A stretch of 64,000 nt of DNA from Rhodanobacter humi (GCF_041107455.1 NZ_JBGBPY010000001.1:1612001-1676000); one strand, 5' to 3'; positions 8,464-18,524 are shown, counted from the first letter of the stretch. Numbers and translations: made by a program. Notes: generated by a model from the sequence alone, not told the origin.

Positions 8464-10752
8464 ATGGATGTCTCGCACCTGATCGACTCGCTCAACGACG
8501 CGCAACGCGAAGCCGTCTGCGCCCCGCCCGGCCACTACCTCGTCCTCGCCGGCGCCGGCTCCGGCAAGACCAGCGTGCTCACGCGCCGCATCGGCTGGCT
8601 CACCCAAGTGGAACGCGTGCCGCCGTGGGCGATCCTCGCCGTCACCTTCACCAACAAGGCCGCGGGCGAGATGCGCGCGCGGCTGGAGTCGCTGATTCCC
8701 GGCGGCACGCAGGGGCTCACCGTGGGTACCTTCCACGGCATCGCCCACCGCCTGCTGCGCCGGCACTGGCGCGAGGCCGGCCTGCCGGAAGGCTTCCAGA
8801 TTCTCGATGCCGACGACCAGCAGCGGCTGGTGAAGCGCGTGGTCGCGGGACTGGGGCTGGACGAAGCCCGTTTCCCGCCGCGCCAGGCCACCTGGACGAT
8901 CAATGGCTGGAAGGACGAGGGCAAGCGCCCCGACGCGATCGAGCACCGCGACCATCCCGTCACGCACACTCTGGTGCGCATCTACCAGGCCTACGAGGAC
9001 GCCTGCCGCCGCGCCGGCCTGGTCGATTTCGCCGAGTTGCTGCTGCGCGCGCACGAGCTGTGGCTGAAGAACCCGGCCGTGCTGGAGCATTACCAGAACC
9101 GCTGGCGGCACCTGCTGATCGACGAGTTCCAGGACACCAACACGCTGCAATACGCGTGGATCCGCGTGCTCGCCGGCAGCACTAGCAAGGTCTTCGCGGT
9201 GGGCGACGACGACCAGTCGATCTACGGCTGGCGCGGCGCGCGGGTGGAGAACATGCAGCAGTTCCTCAAGGATTTCCCCGGCGCGCGCACGATCAAGCTG
9301 GAACAGAACTACCGCTCCACCGCCACCATCCTCAAGGCCGCGAACCACGTGATCGCGCGCAACGGCGGCCGCCTCGGCAAGGAACTGTGGACCGCCGGCG
9401 ACGAGGGCGAGCGCATCGCGCTGTACGCCGCCTACAACGAGCAGGACGAGGCGCGCTTCGTGGTCGAGCGCATCCGCGAATACATCGCCGAACACGGCAG
9501 CGCGAAGGACTGCGCGATCCTCTACCGCTCCAACGCGCAGTCGCGCAACTTCGAGGAACAGCTCACCCAGCGCAACATCCCCTACCGCGTCTACGGCGGC
9601 CAGCGCTTCTTCGAGCGCGCCGAGATCAAGGACGCGCTGGCCTACCTGCGGCTCACCGCCAACCGTCACGACGACGCCTCGTTCGAGCGTGCGGTGAACA
9701 CCCCGCCACGCGGCATCGGCGACCGCACGCTGGACGTGCTGCGCCGCCGCGCCCGCAGCGAGCGCACGTCGATGTGGGAAGCCGCGCTGGCCGAACTTGC
9801 CGGCAGCGAGCTGGCGGGCCGCGCGAAGAATGCGGTGAAGGGTTTCCTCGCCCTGATCGACGGGATGGCCCGCACCTTCAAGCCCCTCTCCACCCGGGAG
9901 AGGGGTCGGGGAGAGGGTCCGGAGTCGTCGAACACCCCCGCTTCACCCGAACCCTCACCCCCAGCCCCTCTCCCGGAGGGAGAGGGGGGCAACGCGCTGC
10001 CTCTGGCCGAACAGATCGACCACGTGCTCACCCATACCGGCTTGCGCGACCACTACGAGAAGGATTCGCGCGGCAACGGCGAGGCGCGCATCGAGAACCT
10101 CGACGAACTGGTCAACGTGGCCAGCCGCTTCGAGCGCACCCAGGAAGACATCGACGCCGGCCTCGACGAGCTGTCCGCCTTCCTCTCGCACGCAGCGCTG
10201 GAAGCGGGTGAAGGCCAGGGCGAGGCCTGGGACGACTGCGTGCAGCTGATGACCCTGCACTCCGCCAAGGGCCTGGAGTTTCCGCTGGTGTTCCTGGTGG
10301 GGCTGGAGGAAGGCCTGTTCCCCAGCCAGCGCTCCACCGAGGACGAAGGCCGGCTGGAAGAGGAGCGCCGGCTCGCCTACGTGGGCATCACCCGCGCCCG
10401 CGATCGCCTGGTCATCAGCTACGCCGAATCGCGCCGGATGCACGGCACCGAGATGCTGGCGCGGCCCTCGCGCTTCCTCGCCGAGATGCCTGCCGAACTG
10501 ATCGACGAGGTGCGCCCGCGCGTGCAGGTGAGCCGCCCGCTCTACGCCGGCGCCGGCCGCTACACTGACACCAGTTCGCTGCAGGAAGACCTGCCGGTCA
10601 AGCTGGGCCAGCGCGTCAGCCACCCCAGCTTCGGCGAAGGCGTGGTGGTCAGTGCCGAAGGCAGCGGCACGCACACCCGGCTGCAGGTGAATTTCGCGGG
10701 CGCGGGCAGCAAGTGGCTGGTGGCGGCGTACGCCAATCTCACGCCCTTGTAG
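8464..10752 (+). CDS. uvrD: DNA helicase II with an in-frame repeat-encoded insertion
   Basis: UvrD is the ATP-driven 3'-5' helicase that removes the incised strand in nucleotide excision and mismatch repair. Motifs are complete: AGAGSGKT (Walker A, about residues 29-36), DEFQDTN (from about residue 220), GDDDQSIYGWRGA, QNYRST, LMTLHSAKGLEF and VGITRARDRL. The C-terminal end has the usual KLGQRVSHPSFGEG motif. The 762-residue length exceeds E. coli UvrD (720) mainly because residues about 474-509 are a Pro/Glu/Gly/Arg-rich insertion encoded by a family C repeat, between FLALIDGMARTF and LPLAEQIDHVL. An ATG at 8455 is an alternative start. The gene appears monocistronic. Confidence 0.97.
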   Translation: MDVSHLIDSLNDAQREAVCAPPGHYLVLAGAGSGKTSVLTRRIGWLTQVERVPPWAILAVTFTNKAAGEMRARLESLIPGGTQGLTVGTFHGIAHRLLRRHWREAGLPEGFQILDADDQQRLVKRVVAGLGLDEARFPPRQATWTINGWKDEGKRPDAIEHRDHPVTHTLVRIYQAYEDACRRAGLVDFAELLLRAHELWLKNPAVLEHYQNRWRHLLIDEFQDTNTLQYAWIRVLAGSTSKVFAVGDDDQSIYGWRGARVENMQQFLKDFPGARTIKLEQNYRSTATILKAANHVIARNGGRLGKELWTAGDEGERIALYAAYNEQDEARFVVERIREYIAEHGSAKDCAILYRSNAQSRNFEEQLTQRNIPYRVYGGQRFFERAEIKDALAYLRLTANRHDDASFERAVNTPPRGIGDRTLDVLRRRARSERTSMWEAALAELAGSELAGRAKNAVKGFLALIDGMARTFKPLSTRERGRGEGPESSNTPASPEPSPPAPLPEGEGGNALPLAEQIDHVLTHTGLRDHYEKDSRGNGEARIENLDELVNVASRFERTQEDIDAGLDELSAFLSHAALEAGEGQGEAWDDCVQLMTLHSAKGLEFPLVFLVGLEEGLFPSQRSTEDEGRLEEERRLAYVGITRARDRLVISYAESRRMHGTEMLARPSRFLAEMPAELIDEVRPRVQVSRPLYAGAGRYTDTSSLQEDLPVKLGQRVSHPSFGEGVVVSAEGSGTHTRLQVNFAGAGSKWLVAAYANLTPL
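9883..9989. repeat. Family C repeat inserted in frame in uvrD, copy C2
   Basis: CCCCTCTC at 9883 pairs with GGAGAGGGG near 9897-9905. A second, perfect stem CCCCTCTCCC (9965-9974) with GGGAGAGGGG (9978-9987) closes the element. It is translated as about 36 residues rich in Pro, Glu, Gly and Arg with no stop. The right-hand stem has the same arms as the polA palindrome. Confidence 0.9.
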
Positions 10753-10934
10753 ATCATGTCGATTCCAGCCGGCAACGAGGCTGCCGATATCGGAAAGCAA
10801 ACCCCGCTCCCGCTGTTTCCGACCGCGCTTGTTTGGGTGGCCAAACCCGCCGGCTGGCCCTTGCCAAGGCGCCGGATTGCGGGGAGGATGCCGACAGTCG
10901 CGCCTTCCTGCGTTCTGGCTGAAAGGAGGATTGC

Positions 10935-11993
10935 ATGGATGTCGTGATCGTCGACGACCAGGCTTCGGCCCGCACGATGCTGCGACACATCGTGCAGGAC
11001 ATCGGGCCACAGCTCGTCGTGCACGATTTCGGCGCGCCACAAGCGGCGCTGGACTGGTGCGAGGACAACCGGCCCGACCTGCTGCTGCTGGACTACCGCA
11101 TGCCGGGCATGGACGGGCTGGAGATGGCCAAGGCCTTCCGCAAGCCGCTGCGGAATCGGGACGTGCCCATCGTGCTGGTCACGGTGGTGGGCGACGAGCC
11201 GGTGCGGCAGGCGGCGCTGGATGCCGGGGTGATCGATTTCCTGGTCAAGCCGATCCATCCGCGCGAGCTGCGCGCGCGTTGCCGCAACCTGCTGCAGTTG
11301 CGCCAGCAGTCGGAGTCGATCAAGCAACGCTCACTGTCGCTGGAGCAGCGGCTGCTCGCCAGCATGCACGAAGTCGAGGAACGCGAGCGCGAAACGCTGT
11401 CGCGGCTCGCGCGGGCCATCGAACTCCGCGACGCCGGCACCAGCGCCTTCCTCGAGCGCATGGCGCGCATCGCCGGACTGATCGCGGAGGGGCTGGGGCT
11501 GCCGGAAGATCAGGTCCGCATGATCGAACTGGCTGCGCCGCTGCACGACATCGGCAAGATCGCCATCCCCGACGCGATCCTGCTGAAACCCGGCCCGCTG
11601 GACGCGGAGGAGCGGGCGCGCATGCAGCAGCACCCGCGCATCGGCTACCAACTGCTGCAGGACAGCCAGAGCCGCTTCATCCAGGCGGGCGCGCAGATCG
11701 CGCTGCGCCACCACGAGCATTGGGACGGCAAAGGCTACCCGGACGGACTGGCCGGCGAGGCGATCCCGATCGAGGCGCGGGTGACCACCGTGGCCGACGT
11801 GCTGGACGCCTTGCTGTCGCCGCGCCCGTACAAGGAGGCCTGGAGCATCGAGCGCGCGCTCGAATACATCGGCACGCAAAGCGGTGTGCTGCTGGATCCG
11901 GCCTGCGTGCGCGCCCTGATGGACAACCTGCCGCGCCTGCACGGCATCTGCGAACGCTACTCCCATGTTCCGCTCCATCGTGACTGGCGTTGA
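10935..11993 (+). CDS. rpfG: RpfG-like response regulator with HD-GYP c-di-GMP phosphodiesterase domain
   Basis: The 352-residue protein has a receiver domain ([11 protein letters not shown]; phospho-acceptor Asp in [13 protein letters not shown] near residue 53), a coiled linker, and an HD-GYP domain (HDIGKI with His-Asp near 204-205; [15 protein letters not shown] with GYP near 267-269). Known RpfG degrades cyclic di-GMP when phosphorylated by RpfC in response to the diffusible signal factor. A perfect AGGAGG (10924-10929) precedes the ATG. Its last 29 bp overlap the start of the RpfC-like kinase gene, indicating coupled translation. The assignment rests on domain order plus the neighbouring rpfC and rpfF. 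Confidence 0.92.
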   Translation: MDVVIVDDQASARTMLRHIVQDIGPQLVVHDFGAPQAALDWCEDNRPDLLLLDYRMPGMDGLEMAKAFRKPLRNRDVPIVLVTVVGDEPVRQAALDAGVIDFLVKPIHPRELRARCRNLLQLRQQSESIKQRSLSLEQRLLASMHEVEERERETLSRLARAIELRDAGTSAFLERMARIAGLIAEGLGLPEDQVRMIELAAPLHDIGKIAIPDAILLKPGPLDAEERARMQQHPRIGYQLLQDSQSRFIQAGAQIALRHHEHWDGKGYPDGLAGEAIPIEARVTTVADVLDALLSPRPYKEAWSIERALEYIGTQSGVLLDPACVRALMDNLPRLHGICERYSHVPLHRDWR

Positions 11994-14184
11994 CGGCCTG
12001 CGCCCGGCCCTGGCCTGGGTGCGCCAGCGGTTGCGCGGGCGCGCGGACAGCGAGCATGCGCAGGTATTCGTGCGCATCGCGATCACCTTGCTGTTCTCCA
12101 TCTATCTCGGCTGGAAGGTCGGCTGGGGCAACGACACCCCGGCGCTGTTCTCGACCTGGCTGATCCTGCTCGGCGAACTGGGTCTGTCGATCGGCCTGCT
12201 GGTCGCGATCCTCGTGGCGCCGCAGCCGTCGGAGTTGCGGCGCTGGCTGGGGATGCTGGCCGATTACGCGGCGATCGGCGGCGTCATGTACCTGCAGGGC
12301 GAATCGGCCTCCCCGCTGTACGCGGCCTACCTGTGGGTCACGATCGGCAACGGCATGCGTTACGGGCCGCGCTACCTGTACGCCTCCACGACGCTGGCCA
12401 CGCTGTCGTTCGGGGAGATGATGACGTTCACCCCCTATTGGCTGCAGAACCGCTACCTGTCCTGGGGACTGCTGCTGGGCCTGGTCGCGGTGCCGCTGTA
12501 CTTCGCCGCCCTGCTCAAGGCGCTGACCGCCGCGATCGAGGAAGCCCGGCGCGCCAACCTGGCCAAGAGCCGCTTCCTCGCCAACATGAGCCACGAGTTC
12601 CGCACGCCGCTGAACGGGCTGTCGGGCATGTCGGAGCTGCTGGCGAGCACCCGGCTGGACGCGGAGCAGCGCGGCTACCTGGAAACCATCCAGGCCGCCA
12701 GCCGCTCGCTGCTGGCGCTGGTGGAGGATGTGCTGGACATCTCGGCGATCGAGGCCGGCAAGCTGCGGCTGAAGCAGGAAAGCTTCAACCTGCACGCCCT
12801 GCTGGAGCAGATCAACCTGATGCTGCGCCCCGAGGCGCGTTCGAAGCGGCTGGACTACGCGGTGACGGTGATGCGGGAAGTCCCCACGCAACTGCGCGGC
12901 GACGCCCACCACCTGCAGCAGGTGCTGGTGAACCTGCTCAGCAACGCGATCAAGTTCACCGCGTCGGGCGAGGTCCACATGACGGTGGCGAAATCGGCCG
13001 TGGCCGGCGCGGGGCAGGTGCGCCTGCGCTTCACGGTGTCGGATACCGGCATCGGCATTCCCGTATCGGCGCGCGCGCGGCTGTTCGAGGCCTTCGAGCA
13101 GGTCGACAACAGCCTGGTCCGCAAGCACCAGGGCAGCGGCCTGGGCACCACGATCGCCAAGGGCCTGACCGAGGCCATGGGCGGATCGATCGGGTTCGAA
13201 AGCCACGAGAACGTCGGCAGCAGCTTCTGGGTCGAGCTGCCGTTCGATCTCGCCGACGAATCCGCGCACACAACCGGTAGCGGCACAGCGCCGGCCGTGG
13301 ACGCGCGCCTGTCGCCCGCGCCGTCGGCCGCGCACAACGTCATCGCATTCGCCGATCCGTTCTCGCGCCATCGCGCGCGGGTCAAGTCGGCGCGTGTGCT
13401 GGTCGCCGACGACCATGCCGCCAACCGCCTGCTCCTGCAGGGTGTGCTGCAGAAGGCCGGGCACCGGGTGATGACGGTGGAGGACGGCGAAGTCGCGCTC
13501 GATGCGCTGGTGGGTGGCGGCTTCGAGCTGGCGCTGCTGGACCTGCACATGCCGTCGCTGAGCGGCATTGACCTGCTGCGTCAGCTGCGCGTGATGGAAG
13601 CGGGCTCGCGTGCCCGTACCCCGGTGGTGATCATCAGCGCCGATGCCACTCCTGAATCGGCCCAGGCCTGCCGCAACGCCGGCGCGCGCGCGTTCATCAC
13701 CAAACCCTTTGCCGCCGGCAGACTGCTCGACGCCATTGCGGCGATCCTGAGCGGCGGCGACGGCGAGGAGCAGGACAACCCGCAACCGGTCGCGCATACC
13801 TCCTCCGCGGAAGTGCTGGACCCGTCGGTGCTGGACGAACTCGCATCGCTAGGCATGGGCAAGGTCTTCGAAGCCGACTTCATCGGCCAGTGCGTCGCCG
13901 ACGCGCGGGTGGCGCTGGCCAAGATGCGCCAGACCGGAGCGGCGGGCGACTGGGAACAGTTCCGCGACCATGCCCATGCCATGAAGGGGATCGCCGGCAA
14001 TCTCGGCCTGGTGCAGTGCGCCGGCTTGAGCGGCGCCCTGATGCGGATGACCGCCTTCGAACTGGACCGCGACTGGCGGCGCCATTGCGAAAGCCTGACC
14101 CAGCGCCTGCACGACGGCGAACAGGCGCTGCAAGCGCGCGGGAGCTGGCTACCCGCGCGCGAGGACAACCCGAAGCCGTCATGA
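11965..14184 (+). CDS. rpfC: RpfC-like hybrid sensor kinase of the DSF system
   Basis: The 739-residue inner-membrane kinase has a multi-helix N-terminal sensor region (about residues 30-195), a HisKA domain with [12 protein letters not shown] (His near 210), an ATPase domain ([28 protein letters not shown]), a receiver domain ([13 protein letters not shown]; Asp in LLDLHMPS near 526) and a C-terminal Hpt domain ([13 protein letters not shown], near 668). This order and length match Xanthomonas RpfC (about 726 residues), which senses DSF and relays phosphate to RpfG. It overlaps rpfG and ends exactly where the convergent rpfF ends. Confidence 0.94.
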   Translation: MFRSIVTGVDGLRPALAWVRQRLRGRADSEHAQVFVRIAITLLFSIYLGWKVGWGNDTPALFSTWLILLGELGLSIGLLVAILVAPQPSELRRWLGMLADYAAIGGVMYLQGESASPLYAAYLWVTIGNGMRYGPRYLYASTTLATLSFGEMMTFTPYWLQNRYLSWGLLLGLVAVPLYFAALLKALTAAIEEARRANLAKSRFLANMSHEFRTPLNGLSGMSELLASTRLDAEQRGYLETIQAASRSLLALVEDVLDISAIEAGKLRLKQESFNLHALLEQINLMLRPEARSKRLDYAVTVMREVPTQLRGDAHHLQQVLVNLLSNAIKFTASGEVHMTVAKSAVAGAGQVRLRFTVSDTGIGIPVSARARLFEAFEQVDNSLVRKHQGSGLGTTIAKGLTEAMGGSIGFESHENVGSSFWVELPFDLADESAHTTGSGTAPAVDARLSPAPSAAHNVIAFADPFSRHRARVKSARVLVADDHAANRLLLQGVLQKAGHRVMTVEDGEVALDALVGGGFELALLDLHMPSLSGIDLLRQLRVMEAGSRARTPVVIISADATPESAQACRNAGARAFITKPFAAGRLLDAIAAILSGGDGEEQDNPQPVAHTSSAEVLDPSVLDELASLGMGKVFEADFIGQCVADARVALAKMRQTGAAGDWEQFRDHAHAMKGIAGNLGLVQCAGLSGALMRMTAFELDRDWRRHCESLTQRLHDGEQALQARGSWLPAREDNPKPS

Positions 14185-15081
14185 TCAGGCCTGCGCGGCG
14201 GTTGGTTCGCCGTGCCGGCGGTACTGCGCGCGCACCAGCCGCTCCATGGTCCGCAGCGACTTTTCGCCGAGCTGCAATGCGGTATCCACCCAGACCTCGG
14301 TGATCGCCATCATCTCTTCCAGGGTCACCGGTTGCGCCAGCGTCCGGACCCGATGCATGGCCATGCGTGCGTGCGGGATGCGGCGGTTGCCGCGGATGAC
14401 TTCCTCGACCGCCTGCACGCCCTGCCCGCGCGGGGCCAGGACATCCACCAAGCCCATCTTGTAGAGCTCTTCGCTGGACAGGATGTCGCCGCTCAGCATC
14501 AGCTGCTCGGCCCGGTGCGGCGGGATGCGCTTGCACAGGAAGGAATAGGCGCCCATCCCGGGGAACAGGTCGAACAGCACCTCCGGCAGCCCCATGCCGA
14601 CGCCTTCCTCCGCCACGATGGTGTGGCAGCTCAGCGCGACCTCGAAGCCGCCGCCCAGCGCATCGCCCTGCACCAGCGCGATGCTGTGCACGTCGGCATC
14701 GAGCCCGGCATGGAACGCATGCACGCCGCGCACGCACTGTCGGGCGTAGGTCAGCAGGGCAGGACGGTTCTGGTGGCGGATCGCGTCGCAGAAGTATTCC
14801 AGGTCGCCACCGAGGTTGAACGCATCGCAGTCGGAGGCGAGCACCACGTGCCGCAGCCCGGCTTCGCCGAACATGCGCTCCCGGCGCAGGCGGTCGCCCA
14901 GGACGTTCTGGTACTGCAGGATGTCGGCAACCAGTGCCGGCTTGAAGCAGGCACGGCCGGGCGAGCTGGCCAGATCGGCGTGCATGTGACACCAGTGCAC
15001 GGCGGCATCGGCACTCTCGGTGACGCGCAGGGTGGGGTAACGGGGGGCAGCAGCAAGCTTCTCCAGGATCGCGGTAGCCAT
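14185..15081 (-). CDS. rpfF: DSF synthase RpfF (enoyl-CoA hydratase fold)
   Basis: RpfF makes the quorum signal cis-2-unsaturated fatty acid (DSF family) from acyl-ACP. The 298-residue crotonase-fold protein has both catalytic glutamates of the family, Glu147 in GDALGGGFE and Glu167 in GMGLPEVLFDLFPGMG. They are 20 residues apart, as in Xanthomonas RpfF (141 and 161). The start MATAILEKL at 15081 has a GGAG ribosome-binding site. Stop codons of rpfC and rpfF abut with no base between. The rpfB acyl-CoA ligase that often accompanies rpfF is not in the window. Confidence 0.95.
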   Translation of the reverse strand: MATAILEKLAAAPRYPTLRVTESADAAVHWCHMHADLASSPGRACFKPALVADILQYQNVLGDRLRRERMFGEAGLRHVVLASDCDAFNLGGDLEYFCDAIRHQNRPALLTYARQCVRGVHAFHAGLDADVHSIALVQGDALGGGFEVALSCHTIVAEEGVGMGLPEVLFDLFPGMGAYSFLCKRIPPHRAEQLMLSGDILSSEELYKMGLVDVLAPRGQGVQAVEEVIRGNRRIPHARMAMHRVRTLAQPVTLEEMMAITEVWVDTALQLGEKSLRTMERLVRAQYRRHGEPTAAQA

Positions 15082-15304
15082 GGTCGCTCCAGACGGGTGA
15101 TGCCAGCCCGGGCCGTGGCCGGCGGGACACGGAAGGTACGTCAAGGGAGGCCCGAAGGCCTCTATGCACCCAAACGCCCGGGAGTGCAAGGAAACACCCG
15201 GCTCCGGAAGTTGCATGCTGCGGATCGATGGGAAGCTGCGGGTCCGACCCTGCACCCATCGTTGCGATCAGCGCTTGCCGGGCACGCGCTCCTCGCCGGG
15301 CAAC

Positions 15305-16558
15305 CTACCCGCGCAACCGCGGCACCCCGTGCTCGTCGCGCTCCTCGACCGCGATGGCGCTGGTGTCGATCACGCCGCTGGTCTGGCTGGCGGACTGGCG
15401 CACGATTTCGCCGCGGATCATGGCCAGCGCGTTGCGGTAGCAGCGTTGCGCTTGCGTGGCGTCGCCCTGGCCTTGCCAGGCATCGCCCAGCGCTTCCCAC
15501 GCACCCACGCCTGGTTCGAGCGCCAGCGAGCGTTCGAGGTACTGGCGGGCCTTGCCCCACAGCTTGGCGCGCACGCAGATGCGGCCGGTGGCGAGCAGCA
15601 GGGCGGCATCGTTGGGATGGCCGGCCAACCAGCCTTCGGCGCGGCGCAGGCGGGCGTCGAGGTCGCCGCCGGCGAGCACGCCGTAGGCTTCCACCAGTTC
15701 CGGCGACCATTCGCGGCGCAGCGCGGATTCGAGTTCGTCCATCGCCGGCAGCACCAGGCCGAAGCCGGCGGCGCGGCGGGCGTAGGCGTCGATCGCGGCG
15801 GGAGCGCGGCGCTGGGTCTTGGGCAGTTGCGACCACAGCGTGTTGAGCGCGGCGCCGTCGGGTGCGGCGTCGATGGCGGCGACCAGCACCCTCGCTTCCA
15901 GTGCGGTATAGCCGCGCGTGCCCAGCGCGCCACTTTTCTGCAGCGGTTCCAGCGCGGCGAGCGCGCGGCGGGTGTCGCCCGCGGCCAGCGCGGAGAGCGC
16001 CAGTTCGCGCCAGCCGCCGGGCGGCAGCGCGGCCTTGTCGGCATCGGGCACCAGCAGGGCCAGCGCCTCGGTGGCCTTGCCGTCGCGGCGCAGTACGCGG
16101 GCGCGCAGCACGCGGGCCGCCTGCGGCGCGGCCTGCGAAGCTTCGGCGAGGATTTCCAGCGCGCGGCCGTGCTCGCCGCGGCGCGAGGCGGCTTCGGCGG
16201 AAGCCAGCAGGGCGACGCCGCGCAGGGCATCCAGCCGCGAGGCGCGGTTGAGGTCGCGCTCGGCGTCGCCGTGGCGGCCTTCCATCAGCGCGATCAGGCC
16301 CTCAGCCAGCCGCTTGCGGCTGAGCCGGCGATGCCGCCGCGACAGCGCGCCGAACGGCCAGCGCAGCAAGCGCCACGCCAAGATCAGTACCGCCCAGGCC
16401 GCGAACAGGATGAGCACCGCGGCGACCACCGTGGTCTCCACGCGCCAACCGCGCAGGCGCACCAGCACGTAGCCGGGATCGACCGCCACCCAGTGCCAGC
16501 CGAACGCGGCCAGCGCGGCGACGATCACCAGCAGCAGGATCCAGCGCCACAGGCTCAT
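15305..16558 (-). CDS. hemY: HemY-type TPR membrane protein
   Basis: The 417-residue protein starts with two membrane helices (MSLWRWILLLVIVAALAAFG and a second around residues 42-65) followed by alpha-helical TPR-like repeats to the C-terminus, as in the proteobacterial HemY_N family. This HemY is not protoporphyrinogen oxidase; it is linked genetically to haem synthesis but its biochemical role is unclear. Its ATG overlaps the stop of hemX by 4 bp (ATGA), so it is the third gene of hemD-hemX-hemY. Confidence 0.92.
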   Translation of the reverse strand: MSLWRWILLLVIVAALAAFGWHWVAVDPGYVLVRLRGWRVETTVVAAVLILFAAWAVLILAWRLLRWPFGALSRRHRRLSRKRLAEGLIALMEGRHGDAERDLNRASRLDALRGVALLASAEAASRRGEHGRALEILAEASQAAPQAARVLRARVLRRDGKATEALALLVPDADKAALPPGGWRELALSALAAGDTRRALAALEPLQKSGALGTRGYTALEARVLVAAIDAAPDGAALNTLWSQLPKTQRRAPAAIDAYARRAAGFGLVLPAMDELESALRREWSPELVEAYGVLAGGDLDARLRRAEGWLAGHPNDAALLLATGRICVRAKLWGKARQYLERSLALEPGVGAWEALGDAWQGQGDATQAQRCYRNALAMIRGEIVRQSASQTSGVIDTSAIAVEERDEHGVPRLRG

Positions 16559-17670
16559 CGCGCGGCTCCCGCACCGTGCGCGGGCACTGCCGCGCTGGCG
16601 GCAGGCGCGGGGTTGTTCGACAGCGCATGCACCGCGCGCAGGTTGCGCAATTCGGTGAGCGCGGCGCCGAGCTGCACCGGCGCGTTGTTCGGCGCGGCAT
16701 CGATCAGTTGCTGCAGCGTGTTGCGTGCCTGCTGCACGGTCTCGGCGCTGCCGTCGAACTGGCTGGCGAGCCCGGCGTCGGCGCGCTGCAGCGCCGCGGC
16801 GAAGGCCTTGGGATCGTGCGCGAGCAGCGCGGCCTGCGCCTGCGCAAGATCCAGCGCCAGCAGCTCACGGGCGAAGCGCGCATCGGCCACCGCCAGTGGT
16901 GCGCCGTTGTCGCGTTGCACGCTGACCACGCCGGCCAACGCGCGGCCGATGCGCGACCACGCGCTGGTCGACGACGCGCTCGCCGGCGCGTCCAGCGGCT
17001 TCAGGGGCAACGTGGGCAGCATGCCGCGCAACGCCGTGAGCCTGGCCAGCGCTTCGGCCTGGCCGGTCGGCTGGCTGGCGAGCAAGGCGCGACGTTCCGC
17101 CTCGATATTCTGCCGCAAACCCGCGAACGCACTGTCGTTCACCGCGGCCAGCGCCTGCGCGGCCAGCGCATACGCCGCCGCCGCGCCCTGCGCGTCGTGG
17201 AACAGCTCGTAGCGTTCCCTGGCCATGCGCAGCAGCGACTCGGTCTCGTCGAGCAGGGTGGCATCGCGCGCGGAAAGCGTGTTCTCGGAGAGCTTGCCCA
17301 CCGCGTCTTCCAGTTGGCGCAGGCGATCGCCCTGCGACTGCTGCGCAGCCTGCAACGAGCGGTCGAGCTGGTCGGCGGCATCCAGGCGCTGGGCGAGGTT
17401 CGTACGGTCGCCGCCGACGCTGGCCAGGGTGGATTCCAGCGTGCTCACACGCTGCTGCAAGGCGTTCAAGGTCTGCGCATCGGCGGCCTGGCCTTGCCGC
17501 TGCTGCCACTGGCGCCAGCCCACGTAACCGGCTGCGAGCAAAGCCAGCAAGGCCAGCAGCAGGGCCAGCGCGACGCTGCCGCCGCGGGGGGCGGCGTCGC
17601 GCGAGGCGGGTTTCGTGGCACGCGGCGTGGACGCAGGCGTGGCGGACGGTGCGGGCTCGTGTTCGCTCAT
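16555..17670 (-). CDS. hemX: HemX-like membrane protein
   Basis: About 371 residues: a Pro/Thr/Ala-rich cytoplasmic start, one membrane helix (VALALLLALLALLAAGYVGW, about residues 35-55), then a long helical or coiled-coil periplasmic region (QTLNALQQRVSTLESTLASV) and a C-terminal HemX domain. It is often annotated as uroporphyrin-III C-methyltransferase, but no methyltransferase motif is visible, so it is more likely a structural partner in tetrapyrrole synthesis. MSEHEP at 17670 is the preferred start; an ATG three codons upstream (17679) is possible. It lies between hemD and hemY in one operon. Confidence 0.88.
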   Translation of the reverse strand: MSEHEPAPSATPASTPRATKPASRDAAPRGGSVALALLLALLALLAAGYVGWRQWQQRQGQAADAQTLNALQQRVSTLESTLASVGGDRTNLAQRLDAADQLDRSLQAAQQSQGDRLRQLEDAVGKLSENTLSARDATLLDETESLLRMARERYELFHDAQGAAAAYALAAQALAAVNDSAFAGLRQNIEAERRALLASQPTGQAEALARLTALRGMLPTLPLKPLDAPASASSTSAWSRIGRALAGVVSVQRDNGAPLAVADARFARELLALDLAQAQAALLAHDPKAFAAALQRADAGLASQFDGSAETVQQARNTLQQLIDAAPNNAPVQLGAALTELRNLRAVHALSNNPAPAASAAVPAHGAGAAR

Positions 17671-17724
17671 GCCCGGCATGCTAACAGGCAGGCCCGGGGC
17701 GTTCGTTGCAAGGCCGTGAAACGA

Positions 17725-18489
17725 TCAGCGCAACGCCGCGGCCCTGAGCAGATCGGCGGCGAGCGCGGACTCGGCCTGCACGATGCGCGCGAAACCCGCC
17801 GTGCGTGCCGCCTGCGCCAGTCGCGCGCTGCTGGCCACGGCCACCGCCGCGCGCAGGCGCGCCAGTGCCGGCATCGGCAACAGGTCAACTAGGTTCTGCA
17901 GCGCCTCGGCGCTGGAAAGCAGCACGCGCGCCGAGCGCGGCAGCGCCAGCACGGCATCGACATGCCGGCTATCCAGTCGCGGCGGCACGCGCCGGTACAC
18001 CTGCAGTTCGCGCAGACGCGCGCCGCGTGCGGCCAGCTGCCCGCGCAGCACGCCGCGACCGCCGGGCGCGCCGACCAGGGCCACGCGCCGGCCGCGCAAG
18101 GCCTGCGCGGCCGGCAGGTCGAGCAGGCCTTCGCTGTCCTGCCGCGACGGCGCCTGCGCGGACACGCCATGCCGGCGCAACGCCTGCGCCGTGCCCTGCC
18201 CCACCGCCAGCACCACGGCCTTCGTGCGCAGCGGCGCCAGGGCGGCGGCGAAGCGCACCGCGGCGGGACTGGTGAACACCAGCACGTCATCGCCCAGCGC
18301 GGCGCGCATCGCCGCACGCAGGCCCGTGCCATCCGTCGCGCCACGCAGCGACAGCCCCGGCAACAGCAGCGGCACGCCACCGTACACGCGCACGCGCCCT
18401 GCCAGCGCGGCGGAGGTGCCGGCCGGGCGGGTGATCACCACCACGCGACCATGCAACGCCGGCGACTTGCTTGCACTTGAGGAAACCAC
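17725..18489 (-). CDS. hemD: Uroporphyrinogen-III synthase
   Basis: HemD closes hydroxymethylbilane to uroporphyrinogen III, the branch point for haem and sirohaem. The region from RVVVITRPAGTSAALAGRV through VLVFTSPAAVRFAAAL, AVGQGTAQALRRHG, LVGAPGGRGVL and VLLSSAEALQNL is diagnostic. No in-frame ATG lies close to the conserved start. A GTG at 18489 gives 254 residues and lies downstream of a TACACT -10 box (18530-18525), which rules out the longer open frame as coding. It heads the hemD-hemX-hemY operon. Confidence 0.9.
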   Translation of the reverse strand: MVSSSASKSPALHGRVVVITRPAGTSAALAGRVRVYGGVPLLLPGLSLRGATDGTGLRAAMRAALGDDVLVFTSPAAVRFAAALAPLRTKAVVLAVGQGTAQALRRHGVSAQAPSRQDSEGLLDLPAAQALRGRRVALVGAPGGRGVLRGQLAARGARLRELQVYRRVPPRLDSRHVDAVLALPRSARVLLSSAEALQNLVDLLPMPALARLRAAVAVASSARLAQAARTAGFARIVQAESALAADLLRAAALR

Positions 18490-18524
18490 GCGCGCCCCAC
18501 ATCTGCATGATTCGGCCAGCCCGC

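Noticed and set aside
16555-17670. HemX as a true uroporphyrinogen-III methyltransferase
   Set aside because: No SAM-binding or tetrapyrrole methylase motif is visible. The protein is a membrane anchor plus coiled coil.
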